Assembly (NCBI RefSeq): GCF_032854445.1
Contig: NC_088307.1
Coordinates: 5,654,017 to 5,718,016, forward strand
Length of the DNA stretch: 64,000 nucleotides
Source of the DNA: Liolophura sinensis
Lineage: Eukaryota; Mollusca; Polyplacophora; Chitonida; Chitonidae
Direction: 5' to 3'
The notes under the pieces were generated by a model. That model worked only from the letters and a program-made list of their open reading frames with translations, made no database searches and was not told where the DNA came from. The translations under genes were made by a program, and so were the position numbers. This document shows positions 32,827 through 46,400 of this stretch, in pieces (within the stretch, counting starts at the first letter, position 1; every line of letters begins with the position of its first letter).

Positions 32827-33013
32827 CACGGAAATATGATACATGAGACAATGTCGTGTGGATTCAACATCAGTGTATCATTTTCACATTGAACATTTTT
32901 GTATGATGGTTGAAGATTCTCCAAAATGTAAATTTGTATATTATAAGCACATAATCCACCCCTTTGTGCATCTGATCCAAAAGTTTGATGTACATACATA
33001 TGTAAATATACTA

Positions 33014-33019
33014 AATAAA
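33014..33019 (+). terminator. Candidate DHX16 poly(A) signal
   Basis: AATAAA in an AT-rich context, 188 nt past the annotated stop codon; the best-placed hexamer downstream of the gene. Confidence 0.5.
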
Positions 33020-33411
33020 TATTATATTAAACTTCATCATTACCAAAATTTGATGCTTCTGCTTTTTGTAGAGTTAATTTTACTCTTTTACATAGTTATG
33101 CTGTCACAGCAGTTTGATGTTGCAATAGATATGTTTATGTATATGATTTGATAAATTTGTTCCAAAGGAAAACGTGTAAATTCAAATCAGCTCTGACATC
33201 CAGCAAAAAGTTTATTTTGCACTTTATTAGCTCCCTTGTTCTGTGAATGACTGATGTCAATGTAAAAAATTTGACTGACTGTTCGAACAGCTGACAAACA
33301 GCCAAAAACAGCCAAAGTTGAAGTTTGGCATGACTGTGGCAGCATCAGTTGGTTTGTGTCATGGAGGTTTTCTGTCTCCGCCATTCTCCAGGCCTTATCG
33401 GCAATAAGTAG

Positions 33412-33617
33412 TACAGTAATTCCCCAACCTTTTCGCATATGAAAGTTCAACACATTTAAAATTTGATTTTGGAGACAAAACTACAAGGATTGGGGTGGAG
33501 CGTGTCAAGGTTTACACATAAAAAGCATAATTTTATCAGTTAACACAGAATATTGCCTTCAGAATGTACTTGAATAAACACTATGCAAACATGCGAATAG
33601 TTTGAAGAATTTGCAGA
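33412..33617 (+). mobile_element. MITE, copy 3
   Basis: Starts TA-cagtaattccccaacctttt cgca and ends tgcgaatagtttgaagaatt tgcag, an imperfect inverted repeat of about 25 bp at the two ends. Shares gattttggagacaaaactac and cttgaataaacactatgcaa with the other copies. Confidence 0.7.
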
Positions 33618-34133
33618 AGTGCTCACAGTGTGTGACATTTTGTTTTTTTCAGTAGGGGTTTAATGCTGTACTCGTGAATATTTCACTTCTAAAGCCCTGA
33701 AACCATCGTCCTCTGCCATGTGGAAAAACCTCACCATCATTTAAGCTAGGGAAAAATTAATCTGTTTTTTTTTTTTTTTTAATCAGATAGGTGTTCAAAT
33801 GAAATAGTCTACTGATGGCCAATAATTTATGTCAAGGGCACCCATTTGTCCTCAGACAAAACCACCAGCCTTGGGCAAATAATGGACAAAATTTCCCACA
33901 GGGTGATGAGATTTTTACACACATATACATGTAGCAAGCCGTTGCTGTATTTTAATGACAGGTTATTAGCTTCCACCATGACGCCCCCCACCCCCCAGCC
34001 CCACAACCCCGAGAACAGAAATAGCGTGAGAATCACAAGGTTAGGAATGAAACAATAGCTTGTGTTTCTGACACAATAAAATAAACAAATAAATAAAGCA
34101 TAATGCAATATGTATATTGGTATTTTCATTAAA

Positions 34134-34372
34134 GGGGCCTCCGTGGCTCAGTTGGTTAGCGCACTAGCATAATGACCCAGGAGTCTTTCACCAATGCGGT
34201 CACTGTGAGTTCAAGTCCAGCTCATGCTGCCTTCCTCTCCGCCCGTACGTGGGAAGGTTTGGCAGCAACCTGCGGATGGTCGTGGGTTTCCCCCCACCAT
34301 AATGCTGACTGGCGTTGTATAAGTGAAATATTCTTGAGTACAACGTAAAACACCAATCAAATAACTAAATAA
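34134..34372 (+). mobile_element. tRNA-derived SINE with 12-bp target-site duplication
   Basis: Full SINE from ggggcctccgtggctcagtt to caccaatcaaataactaaat. It is flanked by perfect direct repeats ATTTTCATTAAA at 34122-34133 and 34373-34384. A duplication of this length indicates retrotransposition with LINE machinery and fixes the element ends. Confidence 0.93.
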
Positions 34373-34384
34373 ATTTTCATTAAA

Positions 34385-34804
34385 AAAAGGATTTACCAAG
34401 GTCTCTCTATCAAGGCCTAGAAACCTTTCAACAAAATTCTAGTATTCCCCAGGATTTCAATAACCAGGTGAACTGTGATGTCACCAGGGTTTCTCCATAT
34501 TTACACACACACAAGAACAAAGAGTCATGATGAGGGTTTTGGTGTTTATTATCTTCCGTTATCATTTACAATGGGAAACAACTTCATCTGTGCCAAGCCA
34601 AGTGTCGACTAGTTTCGGCTTTTGACATATTTCACAAAATATATATATTCACACAGCTAAAATATAAAACAATTTATCTGTATAAATATTACAGTACGAC
34701 ACATTGTACACTTTGTACAGTTGGAGGACATGACAAAAACGACACGCATGCACCGGAGAACGAGTTAGTCCCATTAATAGAACCCCAGCTGAAGCTGAAA
34801 CACG
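34385..34804. other. Intergenic, nothing seen
   Basis: AT-rich. TTTATT at 34545 could be a distal poly(A) signal for the minus-strand gene, but that would need a 3' UTR of nearly 6 kb. Confidence 0.4.
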
Positions 34805-35460
34805 CATCCTCTCTAAAATGTGAAATGTGTTAGCACACTTTTCCATGGAATCTTTGTGTGGTGAAATGTGTGAGCAATCTTGTCGGCATTTTAATGTGAC
34901 ATGTTAGCACACTTGTGTGTGGCATCTTTTTAATGTGAAATGCATTAGCACACTTGTCTATGGCATTCTTTTTATGTGCAAGCACACTTTTATGTGACAT
35001 CCTCTCTAAAATGTGAAAGCACACTTTTGTATAGTATCCTCTGTTACTAGTGAAATGGGTTAGCACACTTTTCTAGGACATCCTCTTTAATGTGTATAAT
35101 GCACGATGGCACACTTTTAAAGTGTAACATCTGTGATCAATCTCAGCTAATGAGTGAAATGAATCAACATCTTTTCTATGAACCATATTGAATGTGAGGA
35201 AATACCTTAGGACTCTTTTTCATACTGATGTGCGAAGTGTCTAAACATTTTCCATATGCATCTGTGAAATGCTTTAATGTCTACGAAATATATTGGCACA
35301 CTTTTCAATACAACATATCACGTGAGAAATTGTTGTAGCACACTTTTCTATACATATCTGTTAATCTATGAAATATTTTGGCACACTTTTCATATGTGCT
35401 ACCTAATGTGTGAAATGACTTTGCACACCTTTCTGTGGCACCTTACCCAATGTTAAAACA
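34805..35460. repeat. Degenerate 40-50 bp repeat array
   Basis: About 14 irregular copies around the words gtgaaatg(tg)ttagcacactttt and ctatg(g)cat. Strongly decayed compared with the arrays at 44.6 and 50.3 kb. Confidence 0.75.
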
Positions 35461-37847
35461 TAGTTTGGTTTACATAAACTCAGCATCTTTATTAAGGCTG
35501 GATGGAATGAGATATTGAAATAGGTCGAATCAGCTGTTGTGTAGTTTGTAGGCCCACACTGCTAAGATTTTTTTAAGTAAACTAGATATCATCAAAGTCA
35601 AGTAGGTTATAATGAAATTGTGGCACAAAGTTTCTGAGTCTTCAACTGCTGAAGTATATGAAACAAACAGCCCAGCAGCTGAATCTGAAGCTGTGCCATA
35701 TGGAACTGGAAGTGAACTTTGGAAGTCTTTAGTGCTGGAGGCTTGTTAAGTATGAATGATGGATGCCATGGCAACAGCAGATCAGCTAGGGTAACTACGC
35801 AGGGGACTGCCTGAGCATAGGTTAACGCTTCATAAAACCAAACAATGTCTGTCAGCAGTTTGAAATTTACATTACGAAGACGAAACAAAAACACGTCTGT
35901 AGTACAGTGCTCCATTATGCAGACATACTGTCCTATAGGCACACTGTCATATACCTACAGTATTAATGTGACTATACAGATGTGCATTGCTTCATATGAT
36001 TAGGTTACATTGTAACACAGACCAATGTTATGGATTGTGCTTTGGAAAAAAAAAAAAAGATACATCTTATGTACATGGATGTCGGCCTTCCCTCAGTAGA
36101 TAACAAAGCTGTGTTAAAACATAAACCTATTGCATTATTTGAAACCTATGTCACACACATTGTAAAGACTCCTAACATAACGCACATGTGCATTACTCTC
36201 AACCTGTAAAACGCACACATTATATATAAAGTGGCCAAGTATAATGCAGATATGCATTATTGTGACCTTGTATCACTCGCATTATACATTAGCATTGAAC
36301 ATGATGAACATGCATTATTATGAACCTGGAGCCCACAAATTACATGGCATCCCAAATAATGCTCACTCACATACATTTGTACACTGTTATGAACAGAGCC
36401 ACTACTAATCAAATATGCTCAACAAAAATTCACACAAGTGAACACATACAACCATAGGGGGCTTTTCACGAGCTCTTTTAAGTCTAAATCAGCTTTTTTT
36501 TTTTTTTTTTACACAAACTCAAAAGGGCGACATCTAAGAATGTCTATATAAATTCATTCAAGCCTTGTAGGAATTTTGGGCCAAAACCTTGTAAAAATTT
36601 TGGGCCAAAACAAGCCATTTTTTTCTCATTTCAGTGCTTATGGTCTTGAAAACTTCTTTAAATAATTACCTTTTTTTTCTTAATGTCAGAATATTTCACT
36701 TTTCTACTTTATTTGATTTTAAAAATTGTAGAAACTCTTATTAACACATTATGCAAATTAACACCTATATTCTTGATGCATAAAAATTCAGGTCTGTCAA
36801 AATTTTTGAATCTCGATTTGATTTTTGCATCTCTTCTTCCGTGTTCAATAAATTGCCTAACTCCAACATGGAGTGTTTCACATAAGAACAAGTCAAACAT
36901 GGCACCAAAACCTAAATTGCGTAAGTATGGTGAAGCAAAATTACTTGGGAATTTTTGAGACACCGAGCCCCGTGAAATATATTAGCTGTTTGGCTCCTCA
37001 CAATCCCTCATTTCCACACACAAATACAAATACCAAATCCTCATCCTCTATGAAATCCTCCTTCGTTTGTGAAATCCTCATTCGTATGAAGTCCTGACAA
37101 CCAGCCACACAACTCTCACCTTTAAATTACATCGATATATCACGTCAACATTACATGAATTACAAACATCGATAAGCACTTTAATTCTACTTTCAAACAT
37201 GAACAGGTAATAAAATGGAACACTCGTGATCCCACCAAAAACAAAAAAGCACATCAATCCACATTTGCATGAACAGTACAATTGATAAAACGAAAATATC
37301 ATGATCTCTATGGTTTCATACAAGAAGCACTTTTTGTTTATTCACAGCCTTACGTGGATTGTAAGTATTTCAAATAAGTGTCAAACTTTAACAACTTACA
37401 TAAGTAACAGTATGACCAATCCACCACTATTTTCTGCATCAGCTACATCAAAAAAAACCTGAGAACTACTTGAAAAGACAATCAAATGTTCGCCGAGTTA
37501 ACAAAAAAAAAAAATAGATCGTCAAGTCTTACATTGAGGAATCTTACATAAAAAATCATATTCTAAGATATTTGTTCCATGTCAGCCATATGTAATCTAG
37601 GGATTGGAAAATGTCTGATAATCAACAAATGACTCCATGTGAGAATGCGACTTTAGCTTTAATGGCGGTCGCTTAGATTACCATGGTTACCATGATTTAT
37701 AGAGATCAGGATCCACATTCATAAAACTGTAATAATCAGTCACTCTGAGCTTTCCTGATTTCTGTTTAATACAAGGAAATTAATTCTTGTGATGTTTCAT
37801 GAAATGGAACATAAGAAGTGGTGATACAGTTATCAGTTTTTCACTTA
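35461..37847. other. Intergenic or distal 3' UTR, no gene seen
   Basis: AT-rich sequence with homopolymer runs (36044, 36491, 37501). There is a loose repeat of cata/cgcacatgtgcattatt-like words at 36140-36360. The longest minus-strand frame (35607-35942, 111 codons) has no family resemblance. Confidence 0.5.
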
Positions 37848-38040
37848 CTGTAATTCTTCAACTTTTTCGCATGTTTGCCAGGTGTTTATGCAAGCATATT
37901 CTGAAGGCATTGTTCTGTGTGGACTGATAAAGTTGTACTTTTTGTGAAGCCCTGAAATTGACCAATCCAAAATCAAATCATAAGCGTGCATAAACTGCAC
38001 TGAAAGCTGCTCAGTTCGTGCGAAAAGGAAGGGGAATTAG
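37848..38040 (-). mobile_element. MITE, copy 4
   Basis: Begins ctgtaattcttcaacttttt cgcatg and ends tgcgaaaaggaaggggaatt ag. In reverse complement it carries gggcttcacaaaaagtac and cacacagaacaatgccttca in the order of the other copies. Confidence 0.7.
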
Positions 38041-40053
38041 AGTCACTACAGTGCCTGCTAGGATTTCAACTCCCTAAAAACCACATACACCTTCTCAACT
38101 TTTGACACAACAATCCCAATTTTGACTTTTAACATCTCATTATTCCTTAAGTAAGAATTCAATTACCGACACTAAAATCCCACTTCTGACACCAGAAACC
38201 GAAATTCTTCTTATGGCACTTAAGTCACACCACGTTACCAACATCACACTTCTGACACCCAAATTTCAACTTTCTTTAGACACAAATTCTGACACAAAAT
38301 CTTCCGTCTGTAGTGAAGCACAATTTTTACAGGAATGCAAATGTGTATAAATGTAACAGTATGCTACTTGGGTTCTTTTTCAAGAAGATTTTTCAGACGC
38401 CCACAAAGATGGCAATTACATGTAGAACACAGAAAAACACGAATATTTCATAAAATAAATGACTAGCACTCCAAAACAATGCCATGCGAGCTAACTTTCA
38501 TATAACAGACAGTAAAAAAAAGTGAACAGCAGGTCTACCCTTACACACAATCAATTAAAACTGTAAGACTTGAATGCCTAAATTAACATAAGACCCAACA
38601 GATTGTTGTATGTGTTATTTTCAAGTTAAAATATTTTACAGTCATAATATGATTTGAAAACATTTTAAATTATTAATTATATAGATGAATAATAATTTTT
38701 TTTTTTGAAAAAAAGGTCATATAATTTGAAAATTTTTAAAAAATGGGGAAAATTGCATGGAAAGTAAATGGTATGCTAAAGACTGTAGCAAAATTGCACA
38801 TAGTTTAAGCTAAAGAAAAAATTCTGAACGCCAGGAAAAGCTTATTATGCCATGAATGTATATTTTAACATTACACTGACTATAATGGTGATGGTCTCCA
38901 CAGCAAAGCGTCATGACATGTCCTTATTACATTACTGTCTCTTGACAGTTCGGAAACCTGTCCTAACAACACAAACAAAATGATCTGCACCAAAAAAAAA
39001 AAACAATTTGTGATATATAGAGCAAACCTGGTTTTATCATACAGATTCTTTGTGAAAGACAACATCCATTTTTCCACTACCGATACCGTGTGGTTTGACT
39101 AGACCGGCCAGCTCTTCATTATTATTAACATTCATTATCCCAGAAAAACATTTCATGGCAATGTTCAGTGTTAACAAAAGACCACAATTTCGCTCCTAAT
39201 CCCATCTTATTTCAGATAATGTGTGTCATTCACAGCTTGGCATTTTATACTAAATGTCCTTCTGTGACCAACATACCCTGCCTTACTGGCTGGGAAATTT
39301 CAAGTCACACATTGTTTCTGAAGGAACCACTTGGATTGAGCCAGCCATAGTACTACAAATGAGAACAGCAATGAAGAGCTGTAGACTGAAATGACGAATC
39401 CTTGGAGAGGACACTGGATTCCTGGGATTTCTCTGTCAACCTTCAAACAGCTCTTCAGGTCCATCGTTAACTTGCATTTTAGAAAGAATCTTCATGATTT
39501 TAGAGTTAAAGAAATCACACTCTGCATTTTAATGCTTTTAGCACCTCGCCAAAGTCTCTCAACACTTCACATCTTACAACAGCATTGATCTCACGCGACA
39601 GTATCACCCTGATCAGAGGTCTGTCACGGGTGATTTTGTGTAAATGTCTTGTAAAGGTTTTTTTCTTCTCACCAGGGCTGAGCTGGAATGCTGCAGCCAA
39701 TCATCTCCACAATTCTGAGACTTAACAACTTTATTTTTTCATGTGATCCAGTGAAATGATGTGTCACACGAAACTGAAATGTAGCGCAGTACACCTCTCA
39801 CATCACTTGGTTGTACAAATTACAACAGCTCTTCAGGGTGCACTGGTGGAGCATCCGTAGCTGCACCCAGGAACATGAGGGTTGCCTCCCTTAGCTGACA
39901 TCATTCTGGTTCGTGTCTGCTTGCTTCCTTGTTTTTTGGCAATGATTATGTCATGACTGGTAGCACTATGACTACTGCCCCTCGAGAGCCAGCTTGAGGG
40001 AGCTCATCAATCACTCTGCCAACAGGTAGCGTTGATGATCCAAAATATGGCAA
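38041..40053. other. Intergenic or 3' UTR, no gene seen
   Basis: 38060-38300 holds a degenerate array of (c)acttctgacacc-like words related to the one at 41.1-42.9 kb. The rest is AT-rich with short homopolymers. Likely includes the 3' UTR of the minus-strand gene ending at 40338. Confidence 0.5.
39730..39735 (-). terminator. Candidate poly(A) signal of the SUSD2-like gene
   Basis: TTTATT on the plus strand (AATAAA in the gene's sense), about 600 nt past the stop codon. One of several possible hexamers. Confidence 0.35.
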
Positions 40054-40054
40054 G

Positions 40055-40225
40055 TGGGTCACCTCATGTTGAAATGTGGTAAGTGGGCTACCCTGTGCCA
40101 AAATATGGCAAGTGGGCTGCCTTGTGCCAAAATGTGGTAAGTGGGCCGCCCTGTGCCAAAATGTGGTAAGTGGGCCGCCTTGTGCCAAACTGTGGCAAGT
40201 GGGCTGCCTCATACCAACATGTGGC
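40055..40225. repeat. About 29-bp tandem repeat
   Basis: Five to six copies of gtgggc(cg)ccctgtgccaaaat gtggtaa, about 115 nt downstream of the stop codon of the minus-strand gene, so probably transcribed in its 3' UTR. Confidence 0.85.
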
Positions 40226-40337
40226 ACATCCAGGACAATGAGGTATCCAAAGGGACTTGCCTGAGATCCACCTGACCGTGTGACCAGCACAACAACAACA
40301 ACATCAACAACACAAATGTGTTAATGTACAGTTAAGA

Positions 40338-40422
40338 CTAGAAATATTCTTCGTAAAGTTTTGGATCCTCTAAGAATGGCCTTGGGATTTTGAAAGAACC
40401 ATCTTCTGTAATTTTCTGCAGC
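40338..40422 (-). CDS. SUSD2-like: SUSD2-like last coding exon
   Basis: Acceptor ttctttttcag|GCTGCA. Encodes LQKITEDGSFKIPRPFLEDP KLYEEYF and TAG. The tail holds two tyrosines (KLYEEYF) at the extreme C-terminus, of a kind that could be a sorting or signalling motif; that is inference. Confidence 0.88.
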
Positions 40423-43400
40423 CTGAAAAAGAAGAGAAATAGAAAAAACACATGTACTGTGCAACTGTGAAGAATAAGACTTATTTCATTTCCTGACTGT
40501 TGCTTACCATAACAGAAGACGTACATCATACAGAGTAAAAACAGAGCAGTGACGACAGTGTAATAGATGGCATATGGCCACATGTAACCGGTGAAATGCG
40601 GCCTTTTGTCAATTTACCTCAGTTTGGGTTTATTATGTAAATGCCTCCATGCCATACTCAACAATTTGTCACTAAGACAATTACAGGCATAATCCTTCAA
40701 TGAAGACGTTACATTTAAACTATTTTTTCTTTTTTTTTGGCATAGACATATGGGATATGCAATGTTCTCAACGATTGGTGTACACATCCCGTTAACACTG
40801 CCCGCATTTACGGTGGTGTTCAACACAACTCATTAGGCTGAGCATGTCAGACTAGTAAAACTGGACTTTCTCCAGTGGTTGTTACAAAATGCTTGTTAAC
40901 TAAGGATTAGTTCAAATTACTCACTGTTGGAGGAAGGCTTTGTTGAACATGTTAAATGGGGGAATTTCAGTTAGATCCATTGGCCTAAAATAAGAAAAGA
41001 TGAACATGAACATCACACTACAGTTTACAATTCCTGCCGGAGTGTTATCCTTATGAACTTATGTTCACTTCAATTTGTTCACAGTATATCAACAATCCAT
41101 GACTTTAACACATATGTATGGCCTACTAAACAAATCAAGGCTTCTGCCACATATTCCATTCTTGAGTCTACCATGCCACTTCTAACATCTCATTTCTGCC
41201 TGGAAATGTTCCACCCTCATACTATCATCCCACTTCTGACATCAACATCCAACTTGTAACACCTCCTTCTAACACCAAAACCCAACTCCTAACGCTAAAC
41301 ATGCCACTTCTGACACCGTCAAACCACTTCTGACATCCCATATCTGCCACCTCAATTCCACTCCTGACACCTGACACCATCATCCCCCAACATTTTATTT
41401 CTTACAAGCATATATTCCACTTGAGATACAAACATACCACTCCTATACTACCATACCACTTCTAATGCTAGCATACAACTCCTGATACTACCATGCCACT
41501 TTGGCCATCAACTTACAATTTGTGACACCTATATCTTCCTACTTGACTCCTGATACTAAATATGCCACTTCTGACACCTCATTTTTTCCATCTACATTCC
41601 ACTCCTGTTACCATCTTCCCCACAACATTAAAACATTTCTCACACACACATATTCCACCTGTGATACTGCCATACCACTCCTGATACTACCATACCACTC
41701 CTGATACTACCACTACCATACCACTCCTGATACTACCACTGCCATACCACTCCTGATACTGCCATACCACTCTTGATACTGCCATACCACTCCTGATACT
41801 GCCATACCACTCTTGATACTACCACTGCCATACCACTCCTGATACTGCCATACCACTCTTGATACTACCACTGCAATACCACTCCTGATACTACCATACC
41901 ACTCCTGATACTACCATACCACTCCTGATACTACCACTGCCATACCACTCCTGATACTACCACTGCAATACCATTCCTACTACCACTGCAATACCACTCC
42001 TGATACTACCACTGCCATACCACTCCTGATACTGCCATACCACTCCTGATACTACCATACCACTCCTGGTACTACCATACCACTCTTGATACTACCATAC
42101 CACTTCTGATACTGCCATACCACTCTTGACACTACCACTGCAATACCACTCCTGATACTACCATACCACTCCTGATACTGCCATACCACTCTTGATACTA
42201 CCACTGCAATACCACTCCTGATACTACCATACCACTCCTGATACTACCACTGCAATACCACTCCTGATACTACCACTGCAATACCATTCCTACTACCACT
42301 GCAATACCACTCCTGATACTACCACTGCCATACCACTCCTGATACTGCCATACCACTCCTGATACTACCATACCACTCCTGATACTACCACTGCCATACC
42401 ACTCCTGATACTACCATATCCATATACTACATATCCTATTTCTGCCAGGGGACTCTGTGGCTCAGTTGGTTAGCACGTTTTTGCAGCGTAATGACCCAGG
42501 AGCCTCTCACCAAGGCAGTCGCTGTGAGTTCAAGTCCAGCTCATGCTGGCTTCCTCCCTGGTCGAAAGTGGGAAAGTCTGCCAGCAATCTGCAGGTGGTT
42601 GTGGGTTTCCCTCGGGCCATGCCCGGTTTCCTCCCACTATAATGCTGGATGCCGTCGTGTAAGTGAAATATTCTTGAGTACGGCGTAAAACACCAATGAA
42701 ATAAATAAATAAATAAATATTTCTGCCAACGAAATTTCACCAAGACTATAATTCCAAGACTGATACACACATCCCACTTCAGTGAAGAAAATCACACTTC
42801 TGATACTATCTTCCCATCAACACCAACATTCTATTTCTGATTACCACATTCCAATTCTGCCAGCCACATTCCACCCCTTATATCATCCTAAAGCTTCGGG
42901 CATCATCAACCCATTTCTAACTTGGATATTTCACTCCTAATATCATCCTCTCCTTCTGAGCTAAAAAAAAAAAAAAAAGTTACTTCTTATATCAACATCC
43001 CAACCCCATGCTACATTTTACTCGAAACAGAATTCCACCTTCTGGTAAAATGTACCACATCTGAAACCAAAACTTTGTTCGCCTACCAGACCCAAGTTCC
43101 AGCACCAAGATAAACTTACTCTGGTTGCTCCCGACGTCTCTTAGGTTTTCGTCTACACAGAATCACGCAAACGACAGTGATGATGCTGATGAGAACAACA
43201 GCTCCTGCTGCGCTTACCACAGCTATGATCATTTCCGACAGCCCTTCTTCTGTTGTCTCTTGGACTGAAAAGTGAATATAAGTCCAATTGTTTTCAAGTC
43301 TTATATCTTATAACTTACTACTGTAAATTGACAAACATGTTACTTCATCAAAGTCACGCTAAAAGTATAGCATGATTTACCCTATCAGTATAGTACACCA

Positions 43401-46400
43401 CTCATATTATATACCGGTTTCACAACTGCGTTACTTACTCATTTTCAAATATTAGTGCAAATTTCCTTCATAAGGTGCTATTCATATGGTACAAACATCT
43501 ATTTTAAACATCAAACTGCTCAAATTTTCAACCCATTTTAACCTTATCATGAAATATGTATCATATTAAATAATAATTATTCTTCCTGGACTACATGTTT
43601 TGCTCCCATTTGAAACACAAAACAAAGCAACATCTGAGAAGGTCGCAAGGAAGAAACAGAAAGAAACAGACCATTTTAGATCAACTCTCCCCAAACAGGT
43701 ATATTTAAACTCTGATAATGTCAGTCATCCTGTATCAGGTTCATTTATATTTTACATATACTGCAAAGGCTTATTAAATAATTTTTTGTTTGAATGGTTT
43801 TGTAACTAATTAACTGATCTCCTTCAGAAAATAAGGTATTATTATCATTATTATTAACGAAGTTTCAAATAAAAACATGTTTCTTTTAAAAAAGTCTCCA
43901 AGGTAATTAACCCTGACATTAATTGAAATATTCACACCTGGTCAAGGTGTAGCCAGGCATTTAACTGACCTTTTCTCCGACAAACAACTTCATCACTGCT
44001 CCAAGAGCCATTGGCCAAACAGGTGAGAACGTGAGGCTCGCCGGTGTCATTTAAACAGGTGTACTCTACCACATCATTCTCCTTCAAACCTGTGAAGTTT
44101 TTCGTGGCATTCTCCATGTCTGGGGGAAAGTCACACCGTGTCACTAGTAGCAAAAACAGGTCACAATTATGGGATTATATTTTCTATTCAACATCAGTCA
44201 CAATAAAAACAAAGCTCAGGCACTCATTGTTCTTCCAATCAAAAATGTTAACATTTCCAACTTCAGTTCAATACACATATAATATGTAACATGCTTCTTA
44301 TCTTGCAATTCTACAAAAATGTGAACATTTGAGTCAGGCCAATTGCAAAAATGAATTGCTGGCTGGACTATATGACTTTGATTGTAAAAATATAAACTAT
44401 AGCAAAAAACATGATACTGTAAGATATAATAAACTTTCAGCATAGACAGTAAACCCACGGCAGTGGTAGTTGGCAAATAGTCGCACACAACTGGTGAAAT
44501 AGAGTCCTCCTGTCAATTTACCTCAGCAGGAACTTTTTTCTAACTATTTATATAAATTCTTAAATAGCAGCAAATTACACATTCCCTTAGCGCCATGGTT
44601 TGAAGAGAACTAGGAACAAAAACATTTAGTGATGTTTAGCTGTAATTTTCCCCTAGCATCATGGTTTGAGGAGAAGTAGGAACAAAAACATTTAGTGATG
44701 TTTAGTTGTAATTTTCTCCTAGCGCCATGGTTTGGGGAGAATTAGGAACAAAAACATTTAGTGATGTTTAGTTGTAATTTTCCCCTAGCACCATGGTTTG
44801 AGGAGAACTAGGAACAAAAACATTTAGTGATGTTTAGTTGTAATTTTCCCCTAGCACCATGGTTTGAGGAGAACTAGGAACAAAAACATTTAGTGATGTT
44901 TAGTTGTAGTTTTCCCCTAGCGCCATGGTTTTCAGGAGAATTAGGAACAAAAACATTTAGTGATGTTTAGTTGTAATTTTCCCCTAGCACCATGGTTTGA
45001 GGAGAACTAGGAACAAAAACATTTAGTGATGTTTAGTTGTAATTTTCCCCTAGCACCATGGTTTGGGGAGAACTAGGAACAAAAACATTTAGTGATGTTT
45101 AGTTGTAATTTTCCCCTAGCACCATGGTCTGAGGAGAATTAGGAACAAAAACATTTAGTGATGTTTAGCTGTAATTTTCCCCTAGCACCATGGTTTGAGG
45201 AGAACTAGGAACAAAAACATTTAGTGATGTTTAGTTGTAATTTTCCCCTAGTGCCATAGTTTGAAGAGAATTAAAAACAAAAACATTTAGTGATGTTTAG
45301 TTGTAATTTTCCCCTAGCACCATGGTTTGGGGAGAATTAGAAACAAAAACATTTAGTGATATTTAGTTGTAATTTTCCCCTAGCACCATGGTTTGGGGAG
45401 AACTAGGAACAAAAACATTTAGTGATGTTTAGCTGTAATTTTCCCCTAGCGCCATGGTCTGAGGAGAATTAAAAACAAAAACATTTAGTGATGTTTAGCT
45501 GTAATTTTCCCCTAGCGCCATGGTTTGAGGAGAATTAGGAACAAAAACATTTAGTGATGTTTAGTTGTAATTTTCCCCTAGCGCCATGGTCTGAGGAGAA
45601 CTAGGAACAAAAACATTTAGTGATGTTTAGTTGTAATTCTCCACTAGCACCATGGTTTGAGTGTAATTTTCCCCGAGCACCATGCTTTGAGGAGAACTAG
45701 GAACAAAAACATTTAGTGATGTTTAGTTGTAATTTTCCCCTAGCGCCATGGTTTGAGAATTAGGAACAAAAACATTTAGTGATGTTTAGTTGTAATTTTC
45801 CCCTAGCGCCATGGTCTGAGGAGAACTAGGAACAAAAACATTTAGTGATGTTTAGTTGTAATTTTCCCCTAGCACCATGGTTTGAGTGTAATTTTCACCT
45901 AGCACCATGCTTTGAGGAGAACTAGGAACAAAAACATTTAGTGATGTTTAGTTGTAATTTTCCCCTAGCACCATGCTTTGAGGAGAATTAGGAACAAAAA
46001 CATTTAGTGATGTTTAGTTGTAGTTTTCCCCTAGCGCCATGGTTTTCAGGAGAATTAGGAACAAAAACATTTAGTGATGTTTAGTTGTAATTTTCCCCTA
46101 GCACCATGGTTTGAGGAGAACTAGGAACAAAAACATTTAGTGATGTTTAGTTGTAATTTTCCCCTAGCACCATGGTTTGAAGAGAATTAAGAACAAAAAC
46201 ATTTAGTGATGTTTAGCTGTAATTTTCCTCTAGCGCCATGGTCTGAGGAGAATTAGGAACAAAAACATTTAGTGATGTTTAGTTGTAATTTTCCCCTTAG
46301 CGCCATGGTTTGAGGAGAATTAGGAACAAAAACATTTAGTGATGTTTAGTTGTAGTTTTCCCCTAGCACCATGGTTTGAGGAGAATTAGGAACAAAAACA

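Larger units (their letters stand above)
32827..34133. other. DHX16 3' UTR and intergenic sequence
   Basis: The putative DHX16 3' UTR runs to a poly(A) signal at 33014, followed by AT-rich sequence, one MITE copy and a poly-T tract near 33764. No further gene seen. Confidence 0.6.

Noticed and set aside
35607..35942. 111-codon minus-strand frame as a gene
   Set aside because: No recognisable domain, no splice context and lies in AT-rich flank; such lengths occur by chance.
40500..40583. Extra transmembrane exon of the SUSD2-like gene (hydrophobic run with a gtaagc donor)
   Set aside because: The flanking exons 40984-40925 and 40422-40338 join in phase without it, the true TM helix is at 43120-43264, and the sequence is part of a repeat also found at 44440.
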